A stretch of 7,463 bases of DNA from Alphaproteobacteria bacterium. GTDB lineage: Bacteria; Pseudomonadota; Alphaproteobacteria; UBA8366. The notes beneath the pieces are model-generated. The model was not told where the DNA came from and ran no database searches. It saw only the letters and a list, made by a program, of their open reading frames with translations. The DNA is taken from the NCBI GenBank assembly GCA_030743445.1, contig JASLSL010000109.1, forward strand, positions 1 through 7,463, given 5' to 3'. Position 1 is the stretch's first letter; each line of letters starts with the position of its first letter. Below are positions 1 through 5,315 of the stretch, in pieces. The position numbers and the translations under genes are program-made.

Positions 1-452
1 ACGTCGACGATTCGGTTTTCGTCATGGTCGGCGAGAACCTGCGCCTGGTCGCCAACCGCGGCACGATAACGGCCCGCGACAAGCTCGAATACTGGGACAA
101 GCGGCAGATCTTCGTCGCCCGCGGCGACGCGGTGGTGGTCAGCGACGACAAGCGCGTGAAGGCCAACGTCCTGGTCGCCTATATCGGCAAGAACGCCAAA
201 GGAAAGCAGGAAATTCAACGGGTTGACGCGATCGCGAACGTCCATATCTCGACCGAGACGGAGATCATCCGGGCCGACGAGGCGGTCTACAATCTGATCT
301 CGCAAATCGCGACCCTTCGTGGCAACGTGAAAATCACCCGCGACAACAACCAGCTCAACGGCGACGAGGCGATCGTCGACCTGAAGACCGGAATCAGCCG
401 GCTGTTGGGCACCAAGGGACGCGTGAAAGGCTTGATTATGCCACGCCGGTGA
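1..452 (+). CDS. lptA: LptA, LPS transport periplasmic bridge protein (5'-truncated by window edge)
   Basis: This is the 3' part of an OstA/LptA-family gene. The reading frame is open from position 3 and ends at TGA 450-452, so about 149 C-terminal residues are visible and the start lies upstream. The protein shows the repeated beta-jellyroll pattern of the family, with alternating hydrophobic strands and short turns such as ARGDAVVV, ATLRGNVKITRDNNQLNGDEA and GISRLLG. In the known pathway LptA forms the periplasmic bridge that carries lipopolysaccharide from LptC to LptD at the outer membrane. The signal peptide expected at the N-terminus is outside the window. The next gene is lptB, the usual partner in proteobacterial lptC-lptA-lptB operons, which strongly supports the call. 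The first in-frame ATG (position 24) is internal and is not the start. Confidence 0.9.
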   Translation, partial: VDDSVFVMVGENLRLVANRGTITARDKLEYWDKRQIFVARGDAVVVSDDKRVKANVLVAYIGKNAKGKQEIQRVDAIANVHISTETEIIRADEAVYNLISQIATLRGNVKITRDNNQLNGDEAIVDLKTGISRLLGTKGRVKGLIMPRR

Positions 453-507
453 GGGAAAATAGGTACGAATATTGCATTTGCAAAATACGGACAGATTTTC
501 AAGCGCC

Positions 508-1293
508 ATGCAGCAGGTCGACGTTCCCACCAACGAGCCCACCGACGACGGTCCCCGTCTGGTCACCGACAATCCGGGCCTGGTCGCCAACAATATCGGC
601 AAACAGTACAAGAAACGCCCGGTGCTACGCGACATCAGCGTGACCCTGCAGCGCGGCGAAGCGGTCGGTCTGCTGGGCCCGAACGGGGCCGGCAAGACGA
701 CCTGCTTTTACATCATGACCGGGCTGATCGCCGCCGACTACGGCCGCATTTACATCGACGGCCAGAATATCACCCACCTGCCGATGTACCGCCGCGCCCG
801 TCTCGGCCTGGGGTACCTGCCCCAGGAGCCCTCGGTGTTCCGCGGCCTGACGGTCGAGCAGAACATCCGCGCCGTCTTGGAGGTCATCGAGCGCGACCGC
901 CAGCAGCGCGAGAACCTGCTCGAGGCGCTGATGGCCGAGTTCTCGATCTCGCACCTGCGCCGGACATCCACGATCACGCTGTCCGGCGGCGAGCGGCGGC
1001 GCGTCGAGATCGCCCGGGCACTGGCCTCGCAGCCCAATTTCATCCTGCTCGACGAGCCGCTCGCCGGCATCGACCCGATCGCGGTGCGCGATATTCGCGA
1101 CCTGGTCGGCCACCTCAAGAACCGCGGCATCGGCGTGCTGATCACCGACCACAACGTGCGCGAGACACTCGAGATCGTCGACCGGGCGTACATCCTGCAC
1201 GAGGGGCAGATGCTGATGGCGGGGACACCGGACGAGATCGTCCAGCACAGCGAGGTCCGCCGCGTCTATCTGGGGGACCGGTTCAGCCTCTGA
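508..1293 (+). CDS. lptB: LptB, LPS export ABC transporter ATP-binding protein
   Basis: This cytoplasmic ABC ATPase powers LPS extraction from the inner membrane together with LptF, LptG and LptC. Numbering from the ATG at 508 (261 aa), the protein has Walker A GPNGAGKTT at 57-65, Q-loop Gln106 in YLPQEPS, signature LSGGE at 158-162, Walker B ILLDEP at 179-184 with catalytic Glu183, and switch His215 in ITDHNVRETL. The segments LPMYRRARLGLGYLPQE and YLGDRFSL are typical of LptB rather than of generic ABC ATPases. The start is uncertain. The same frame is open to a TTG at 472, which would add 12 residues and has a weak TAGG 8 nt upstream. Neither start has a strong Shine-Dalgarno. I prefer the ATG because the conserved domain begins well downstream of it and the extra residues look unremarkable. 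It lies 55 nt after lptA and 18 nt before rpoN, in an apparent operon. Confidence 0.95.
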   Translation: MQQVDVPTNEPTDDGPRLVTDNPGLVANNIGKQYKKRPVLRDISVTLQRGEAVGLLGPNGAGKTTCFYIMTGLIAADYGRIYIDGQNITHLPMYRRARLGLGYLPQEPSVFRGLTVEQNIRAVLEVIERDRQQRENLLEALMAEFSISHLRRTSTITLSGGERRRVEIARALASQPNFILLDEPLAGIDPIAVRDIRDLVGHLKNRGIGVLITDHNVRETLEIVDRAYILHEGQMLMAGTPDEIVQHSEVRRVYLGDRFSL

Positions 1294-1311
1294 CCGGTCG
1301 GCGGCCCAGCC

Positions 1312-2907
1312 ATGGCGATATCCCAACGCCTCGATCTCAGGCAAACCCAATCACTGGTGATGACGCCGCAGTTGCAGCAGGCGATCAAGCTGCTGCAGCT
1401 TTCGAATATCGAGCTCTCCGCCTTTGTCGAGGAAGAACTGGCGGAAAACCCGATGCTGGAACACGACGAAAGCGAGGGCGACGCCCCAGGCGACCGTGAG
1501 AGAGAGGGCAACGAGACCGGCGAGGAGGACGCAGCGTCCGCGGACGACGTCGGCTCGTTCGACGAGACCGGCGAGGCGCCGGTCGAGGCCTTCGACGACG
1601 TTCCGGCCGGTCCCGACACGATGGAGCTGACCGCCGGCGAGTCCCTGCCGGCCGAGGCGGACAAGCCCCTCGACATGGAATACGAGGAGGTCTGGAACGA
1701 CGAGAACCCGCGCGACGTCGCCGACGACATCCCGAGCGGCTTCACCGAGATCCCGATGGGCAGCGGCGGACGCCTGGATTTCGGCAACACCGTGGCCGAC
1801 CTGGAGGCCACCCTCAGCGACGAGCCGACCCTGCGCGAGCACCTGCTGGAGCAGCTCATCCTCGACATGGAGGACCAGATCGACCGGCTGATCGGCATAC
1901 ATCTGATCGATATGCTCGACGAGGCGGGCTGGCTCGCCGGCGACCCGGCGGCGATCGCCGAGACCCTGGGCTGTCCGGTGGCGCGTGTCGAGACGGTGCT
2001 CGAAGCCGTGCAGCAGTTCGACCCGCCCGGGGTCTTCGCGCGCGACCTGAGGGAATGCCTCGCCCTGCAACTCCGGGACCGCGACCGGCTCGACCCGGCG
2101 ATGCAGGCATTGCTCGACAATCTCGACCTGATGGCGAAGCGCGACAAGGCCGGCCTGATCAAGGCGTGCGGCGTCGATGAAGAGGACCTCGCCGAGATGG
2201 TGGTCGAGATCCGCGCCCTCGATCCCAAACCGGCGTCGAACTTCCTGCACGACGTGGTCCAGACGATGACGCCGGACATCCTGATGCGGCCGCATCCGGA
2301 CGGCGGATGGTCGCTCGAGCTGAACCCGGAAACCTTGCCGAGAGTGCTGGTCAATACCGAGTACTACGCCCGGATCAACGGCGACGCCCGGACCAAACAG
2401 GACAAGGAGTACATCAACGAGCGCTTCCAGTCGGCCAATTGGCTGGTCAAGTCGCTGCACCAGCGCGCCACCACGATCCTCAAGGTCGCGGGCGAGATCG
2501 CCCTGCAACAGGACGCCTTCTTCGCCTATGGCGTCGAGCACTTGAAACCGCTGATCCTGCGCGACATCGCGGAAGCCATCGAGATGCACGAGAGCACCGT
2601 CAGCCGGGTCACGACCAACAAGTTCATCGTCACGCCGCGCGGGACCTTCGAGCTCAAATACTTTTTCACCTCGGCGATCCAGAGTGTGGGCGGCGGCGAC
2701 GCGCATTCCGCCGAGGCGGTCCGATTCCGGATCAAGGCGTTGATCGACGAGGAGTCGCCGGAGGCGGTGTTGTCGGATGACCGGATCGTCGAACTCCTCA
2801 AGCGGGACGGCATCGACATCGCCCGCCGCACGGTCGCGAAATACCGGGGGTCCATGCGGATTTCATCTTCGGTAGAACGCCGCCGGACCAAGTCGGGAAC
2901 CCTCTAA
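1312..2907 (+). CDS. rpoN: RNA polymerase sigma-54 factor RpoN
   Basis: This sigma-54 protein directs RNA polymerase to -24/-12 promoters and needs AAA+ activators to open DNA. The 531-aa protein has the full family architecture. Region I is Gln/Leu-rich at about 8-50 (RQTQSLVMTPQLQQAIKLLQ and onward, ending ENPMLE). It is followed by a long acidic linker at about 50-175, then the core-binding region including QQFDPPGVFARDLRECLALQL at 235-255. A helix-turn-helix lies at about 414-440 (LRDIAEAIEMHESTVSRVT), and the C-terminal RpoN box ARRTVAKYR is at 504-512. The ATG lies 18 nt after lptB with only a weak GGCGG upstream, but Region I begins almost at once, which fixes the start. The length is normal for alphaproteobacteria. 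Location directly after lptB and before hpf and ptsN is the classic rpoN neighbourhood. Confidence 0.98.
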   Translation: MAISQRLDLRQTQSLVMTPQLQQAIKLLQLSNIELSAFVEEELAENPMLEHDESEGDAPGDREREGNETGEEDAASADDVGSFDETGEAPVEAFDDVPAGPDTMELTAGESLPAEADKPLDMEYEEVWNDENPRDVADDIPSGFTEIPMGSGGRLDFGNTVADLEATLSDEPTLREHLLEQLILDMEDQIDRLIGIHLIDMLDEAGWLAGDPAAIAETLGCPVARVETVLEAVQQFDPPGVFARDLRECLALQLRDRDRLDPAMQALLDNLDLMAKRDKAGLIKACGVDEEDLAEMVVEIRALDPKPASNFLHDVVQTMTPDILMRPHPDGGWSLELNPETLPRVLVNTEYYARINGDARTKQDKEYINERFQSANWLVKSLHQRATTILKVAGEIALQQDAFFAYGVEHLKPLILRDIAEAIEMHESTVSRVTTNKFIVTPRGTFELKYFFTSAIQSVGGGDAHSAEAVRFRIKALIDEESPEAVLSDDRIVELLKRDGIDIARRTVAKYRGSMRISSSVERRRTKSGTL

Positions 2908-2931
2908 CCCCCACGATTCCCAGGTAAAATC

Positions 2932-2947
2932 AGCCCTCGTCCGGGCT
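2932..2947 (+). terminator. Weak hairpin downstream of rpoN
   Basis: AGCCC at 2932-2936 pairs with GGGCT at 2943-2947 around a 6-nt loop, 24 nt after the rpoN stop. The stem is only 5 bp and no T-run follows. It is at best a weak or Rho-assisted terminator or pause site, and it lies immediately before the hpf promoter candidate. Confidence 0.25.
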
Positions 2948-2950
2948 CTA

Positions 2951-2979
2951 TTGACTCATCCCAGCCGCGCCATTATGAA
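2951..2979 (+). promoter_or_regulatory. Sigma-70-like promoter for hpf-ptsN
   Basis: A -35 box TTGACT (2951-2956, 5 of 6 to TTGACA) and a -10 box TATGAA (2974-2979, 4 of 6 to TATAAT) are separated by exactly 17 nt. Transcription would begin near 2986, giving a leader of about 65 nt before the hpf ATG. The 144-nt gap between rpoN and hpf is the only sizeable gap in this operon, which fits a separate promoter for the hibernation factor gene. No sigma-54 (GG-N10-GC) site stood out here on reading by eye. Confidence 0.5.
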
Positions 2980-3051
2980 TGCCGCACCGTCAAGGACGGA
3001 GACAGTGTGCGGGCTCGCGAAGGGTCCGCCGTTTAGTTAGAATACCAGCGA

Positions 3052-3639
3052 ATGCATCTTTCCGTTAAAGGCAAGCAGCTCGACGTCGGCGCTGCCCTGC
3101 GCGAGCATATTGAAGGCGAATTGCCGACCATCATCGGCAAGTACTTCGACAATCCGACCGACGCGCAAGTCACCGTGTCGAAGGAAGGTCCGGAGTTTCG
3201 CGCCGATATCACCGTGCATGTCGGCAAGGGAATTCTGTTGCAGGGCCACGCCTCCTCGGGCGACGCCCACGCCGCCTTCGACATCGCGGCCGGCCATGTC
3301 GGCAAGCGCCTGCGTCGCTATAAGCGCCGGCTGCGCAACCATCACAAGGGCCGCGACGACATCGGCGAGGCATTGCGTGCCCAACAATACGTGCTGGCGG
3401 CCGAGGCGGAGGACGACCACACGGACGAGCCGGATCAACCGGTGGTGATCGCCGAGATGGAGACCGAGATCGAGACTCTGACGACCGGCGAGGCGGTCAT
3501 GCGCATGGACCTCGCCAACCAGTCGGCGCTGATGTTCCGCAACAGCGCCCATGGCGGGCTCAACATGATCTACCGGCGCGACGACGGGAACATCGGCTGG
3601 GTCGATCCGCGCGGCACCCGCGGCACGGATGTGGATTAG
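3052..3639 (+). CDS. hpf: Ribosome hibernation promoting factor, long form (HPF/RaiA family)
   Basis: This is a cytoplasmic ribosome-binding protein that silences ribosomes in stationary phase or starvation. The 195-aa protein has an N-terminal S30AE-type beta-alpha-beta-beta-beta-alpha domain at about 1-105, starting MHLSVKGKQLDVGAALREHI and ending in the basic helix KRLRRYKRRLRNHHKG, which contacts rRNA in the family. A variable acidic linker spans about 106-128. A C-terminal domain at about 129-186 contains TTGEAVMRMDLANQSALMF and GGLNMIYRRDDGNIGWVDP. Presence of that C-terminal domain marks the long form, which in other bacteria dimerises 70S ribosomes into 100S particles. The ATG at 3052 is fixed by the conserved N-terminus, although no strong Shine-Dalgarno precedes it. 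It lies 144 nt after rpoN and 25 nt before ptsN. Confidence 0.95.
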   Translation: MHLSVKGKQLDVGAALREHIEGELPTIIGKYFDNPTDAQVTVSKEGPEFRADITVHVGKGILLQGHASSGDAHAAFDIAAGHVGKRLRRYKRRLRNHHKGRDDIGEALRAQQYVLAAEAEDDHTDEPDQPVVIAEMETEIETLTTGEAVMRMDLANQSALMFRNSAHGGLNMIYRRDDGNIGWVDPRGTRGTDVD

Positions 3640-3664
3640 AGACGAATAGAACGAAAGCCTAGAG

Positions 3665-4129
3665 ATGGAAATCACCGACCTGCTCACGACCGATAGCGTC
3701 ATCGCCAACCTGCCGGCCACGTCCAAGAAGCAGGCGCTGCAGGAACTCGCCAAGCGCGCGGAGGCGATCGTCGGGTTGCACGAACGGACCATCTTCGACG
3801 CGCTGATCGAGCGCGAACGTCTCGGCACCACAGGTGTGGGCAACGGCATCGCCATTCCGCACGGCAAGTTGCCGGGCCTGGACCAGCTCTACGGTCTCTT
3901 TGCGCGGCTCGAAAAACCGATCGAGTTCGACTCGATCGACGAGCAGCCGGTCGATTTGATCTTCCTGCTGTTGGCGCCCGAATGCGCCGGAGCCGACCAC
4001 CTGAAGGCGCTGGCCCGAGTCTCGCGCCTGCTGCGCGACGGAGCGGTTTGCGACAAATTGCGCGGCTCCGACCAGGTCGAAGCGCTGTTCGCGCTCTTGA
4101 CCGACGCGACCGCCACCGCGGCCGCCTGA
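3665..4129 (+). CDS. ptsN: PTS IIA-like nitrogen-regulatory protein PtsN (EIIA-Ntr)
   Basis: This is the terminal phosphoacceptor of the nitrogen phosphotransferase system, a cytoplasmic regulatory chain (PtsP to NPr to PtsN) that does not itself transport sugar. The 154-aa protein is a single PTS EIIA type-2 domain. The phosphorylated histidine is His66 in the conserved GVGNGIAIPHGKL segment (58-70). Other family features are FDALIERERLGTTGVGNG and the core PVDLIFLLLAPECAGADHLKALARVSRLLRD. It begins 25 nt after hpf, with only a poor AG-rich Shine-Dalgarno, suggesting translation from the hpf transcript. Linkage of ptsN to rpoN and hpf is very common in proteobacteria. The C-terminus is Ala/Thr-rich and likely disordered. 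The partners PtsP and NPr are not in this window. Confidence 0.95.
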   Translation: MEITDLLTTDSVIANLPATSKKQALQELAKRAEAIVGLHERTIFDALIERERLGTTGVGNGIAIPHGKLPGLDQLYGLFARLEKPIEFDSIDEQPVDLIFLLLAPECAGADHLKALARVSRLLRDGAVCDKLRGSDQVEALFALLTDATATAAA

Positions 4130-4136
4130 GCGCGGC
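4121..4136 (+). terminator. Small GC hairpin over the ptsN stop codon
   Basis: GCCGC (4121-4125) pairs with GCGGC (4132-4136) around a 6-nt loop containing the ptsN stop codon. An alternative CCGCC/GGCGG register exists at 4122-4138. No T-run follows, so an intrinsic terminator is not convincing. It may act only as a 3'-end stabilising structure. Confidence 0.2.
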
Positions 4137-4169
4137 GGACGAATTCGTCGACATTGATTGGGACTAATT

Positions 4170-4395
4170 CTCCTCGCCCCTCTAGGGAGAGAGGGTGGAC
4201 CGGCGACTGGCGTCAGCAAGGCCCCTCACCCTCCCACCGCTTCGCGGCGGGCCCCTCCCTCTCCCGCGGGAGAGGGCATGGCCATCGAGCTCGGCAAGAA
4301 TAACCCTCTCCCGCTAGCGGGAGAGAGTGGCGAGCAAATGCGAGCGGGTGAGGGTGACCAGCTACTTGCAAAGTAGCTGGTCGGTTGAGGGGGCG
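4170..4395. repeat. Palindrome-rich dispersed intergenic repeat (REP/MITE-like)
   Basis: This fills most of the 313-nt gap between ptsN and the DUF1150 gene and has no coding signature. It is a chain of hairpins. CCCTCT/AGAGGG lies at 4178-4183 and 4190-4195. CCC-CCGC/GCGG-GGG lies at 4233-4251 with one mismatch. A perfect 20-nt palindrome lies at 4257-4276 (CCCTCTCCCG and its complement), and another at 4306-4325 (CTCTCCCGCT and its complement). An outer inverted repeat, CCCTCACCC (4223-4231) and GGGTGAGGG (4346-4354), brackets the middle ones. The block CCCTCTCCCG occurs twice in direct orientation (4257 and 4304). The 19 nt at 4222-4240 recur exactly at the right end of the window, which supports a dispersed family. 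Boundaries are approximate. Confidence 0.75.
4356..4382. terminator. 12-bp perfect hairpin, possible bidirectional terminator
   Basis: GACCAGCTACTT (4356-4367) and AAGTAGCTGGTC (4371-4382) form a perfect 12-bp stem with a 3-nt GCA loop. It sits between the convergent ends of ptsN (+) and the DUF1150 gene (-), where a bidirectional terminator would be expected. No T-run follows on either strand, so intrinsic termination is uncertain. It is less G+C-rich than the repeat around it and is flanked by TGAGGG on both sides, so it could also be a module within the repeat. Confidence 0.4.
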
Positions 4396-4431
4396 GCCTG
4401 ACGACCTCCAATAATTTCCGAAAGAGCGGCC

Positions 4432-4455
4432 GAGCGTGCCGGTCAGTGCACGCTC
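4432..4455 (-). terminator. Hairpin spanning the DUF1150 stop codon
   Basis: GAGCGTGC (4432-4439) and GCACGCTC (4448-4455) form a perfect 8-bp stem whose 8-nt loop holds the TGA stop of the minus-strand DUF1150 gene (4443-4445). Only a short CTCTTTC follows in the transcript, about 6-12 nt after the stem, so this is not a textbook intrinsic terminator. It could protect the 3' end of the hsp20-DUF1150 mRNA or help termination. Confidence 0.3.
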
Positions 4456-4652
4456 ACCGGCTCGAAGTCGTTCTCGACCGTGGCGTTGAACGCGGTCTCG
4501 TAGTCGGGCGCGATGCCGAGCTGGCGGCCCGCCGCGTCGCTCACCACGAACTGCGTCTCGCCGTCGATCACCGTGGCGCGGATATAGGCCATGCTGTCGG
4601 CGCCGAGCAACTCGAAATCGCGCAGCGTCATCCGGCGGATATCGTCGTCCAT
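4443..4652 (-). CDS. DUF1150 family small protein, partner gene of hsp20
   Basis: This is a 69-aa protein of unknown function. The segment LLGADSMAYIRATVIDGETQ, followed by FVVSDAAGRQLGIAPDYETA and the ending NDFEPVSVH, resembles DUF1150, a family of small alphaproteobacterial proteins often found next to small heat shock genes. That assignment is from memory of the family and no search was run. It has no signal peptide or membrane helix and is acidic, so it is probably cytosolic. Two ATG codons are adjacent (4655 and 4652). The strong GGAGG at 4662-4658 is 2 nt from the first and 5 nt from the second, so I chose the second. The TAA of hsp20 lies 7 nt upstream of the first ATG and abuts this Shine-Dalgarno (TAAGGAGG), implying translational coupling and shared heat control. 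Confidence 0.8.
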   Translation of the reverse strand: MDDDIRRMTLRDFELLGADSMAYIRATVIDGETQFVVSDAAGRQLGIAPDYETAFNATVENDFEPVSVH

Positions 4653-4662
4653 CATCGCCTCC

Positions 4663-5124
4663 TTAGAGTGGTTCAGCGTCGACGTCGATCGCCTTGCCTC
4701 GCTTGGATCTACTGGCCCCCGACTTGATCTTGACGGTCTTGATCTGGGCCTGCGGTTCGGGTCGGACCAGATCGATGTGCAGCATGCCGTTGTCGAGTTC
4801 GGCCGCCTCGACCTCGATCCCGTCGGCGAGCACGAAACTGCGCTGGAACTGGCGCGCCGCGATCCCACGATGGAGATACACGCGCTCGCCGTCCTCCGGC
4901 TGCTTGCCGCGCACCACGAGTTGTCTGTCCTCGACCTGGATCGAAAGGTCGGCCTCGGCGAAGCCCGCGACCGCAAGGCTGATGCGCAGCCGGTCCTGGC
5001 CGACCTGCTCGATGTTGTAAGGCGGATAGCCTTCGGTCGGCATTTTCGAGATGCGATCGAGGGTGCGCTCGAACTCCTCGAATCCCAGCAAGAACGGGCT
5101 GTCGAACAGGGACAATCGGGCCAT
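4663..5124 (-). CDS. Hsp20 family small heat shock protein (IbpA/HspA-like)
   Basis: This is an ATP-independent chaperone that binds unfolding proteins in the cytoplasm and holds them for refolding by DnaK and ClpB. The 153-aa protein has a short N-terminal arm (MARLSLFDSPFLLGFEEFER) and an alpha-crystallin domain at about 35-125. That domain includes PPYNIEQVGQDRLRISLAVAGF, the strand YLHRGIAARQFQRSFVLAD and the family signature AELDNGMLHIDL (108-119). A C-terminal tail follows with QIKTVKI, a possible I-x-I-type anchor, and a basic stretch SRSKRGK. The YLHRGIA...F..SF pattern resembles the IbpA-like class A proteins of alphaproteobacteria. The ATG at 5124 has a strong Shine-Dalgarno, GGAGGAG at 5138-5132, with 7-nt spacing. 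That Shine-Dalgarno is masked by a leader hairpin, described separately, and an RpoH-like promoter lies about 100 nt upstream. Confidence 0.95.
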   Translation of the reverse strand: MARLSLFDSPFLLGFEEFERTLDRISKMPTEGYPPYNIEQVGQDRLRISLAVAGFAEADLSIQVEDRQLVVRGKQPEDGERVYLHRGIAARQFQRSFVLADGIEVEAAELDNGMLHIDLVRPEPQAQIKTVKIKSGASRSKRGKAIDVDAEPL

Positions 5125-5220
5125 GAACCAGCTCCTCCTTATCGCCTATGAGCGAGCGGTCTTGCGAGTGGAGCCCTCGAGCGGCGCTCCGGGAGGCGGC
5201 GGACACGAAGCCCCGCCACA
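5125..5220 (-). promoter_or_regulatory. ROSE-like RNA thermometer in the hsp20 leader
   Basis: The last 34 nt before the start codon fold into a hairpin that hides the Shine-Dalgarno. ACC (5160-5158), GCUC (5157-5154) and CUC (5152-5150) pair with GAG (5137-5135), GAGC (5134-5131) and GGU (5129-5127). G5153 and U5130 are bulged, and the loop is 12 nt. This places UCGCU opposite AGGA with the G unpaired, which is the core of ROSE thermometers (U-U/C-GCU against AGGA) known upstream of small heat shock genes in alphaproteobacteria. Two further leader hairpins are visible: GGCGG/CCGCC at 5217-5213 and 5202-5198, and GGAGC/GCUCC at 5190-5186 and 5174-5170. A multi-hairpin leader of about 95 nt fits the class. 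The pairings were worked out by eye. Confidence 0.7.
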
Positions 5221-5226
5221 CTCCCG

Positions 5227-5257
5227 ATATGTGGGTGCGACCGGCCGGCGATGCAAG
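5227..5257 (-). promoter_or_regulatory. RpoH (sigma-32)-like promoter for hsp20
   Basis: Reading the minus strand, CTTGCAT (5257-5251) is followed after 15 nt by CCCACATAT (5235-5227). This resembles the heat-shock consensus of CTTGAA plus CCCCATNT. Taken as hexamers, TTGCAT and ACATAT are 18 nt apart. Transcription would start near 5220, just before the first leader hairpin, giving a leader of about 95 nt. Position and spacing agree with heat-shock control of hsp20. Confidence 0.5.
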
Positions 5258-5270
5258 ATTTCGGCGATTT

Positions 5271-5311
5271 GCCGGCGTATCGCCAGCGGGCGGGGCCGCC
5301 CAGACCTGGGC
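5271..5311 (-). terminator. Tandem hairpins after the small membrane protein gene
   Basis: Immediately after the stop codon of the upstream minus-strand gene (5318-5316), GCCCAG (5311-5306) pairs with CTGGGC (5303-5298). Then GCTGGCG (5287-5281) pairs with CGCCGGC (5277-5271) across an ATA loop with one G-T pair. Neither is followed by a T-run. Together they could end or slow transcription before the hsp20 promoter. Confidence 0.35.
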
Positions 5312-5315
5312 CGCT

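Noticed and set aside
625..1350. A 241-codon open frame antisense to lptB, with a similar one at 750-1193
   Set aside because: Both mirror the lptB codons on the other strand and show no domain or plausible start signal.
1351..2706. A 451-codon open frame antisense to rpoN
   Set aside because: It lies wholly opposite a certain rpoN gene, its composition is the shadow expected of a high-GC coding strand, and no family motif is seen.
3037..3867. A 276-codon minus-strand open frame opposite hpf and the start of ptsN
   Set aside because: It overlaps two well-identified genes and shows no motif or ribosome binding site.
4138..4149. A 12-bp palindrome GACGAATTCGTC after ptsN, considered as an operator
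   Set aside because: It is short and single-copy in the window, sits after a gene rather than before one, and contains a common restriction-site core, so chance is a fair explanation.
4257..4325. Regularly spaced palindromes considered as a CRISPR array
   Set aside because: There are only two similar units, they are self-complementary with unequal surroundings, and no cas genes or unique spacers are present.
4158..4411. Short open frames on both strands inside the intergenic repeat
   Set aside because: They translate palindromic repeat sequence (Pro/Ser/Gly/Glu-rich) and lack convincing ribosome binding sites.
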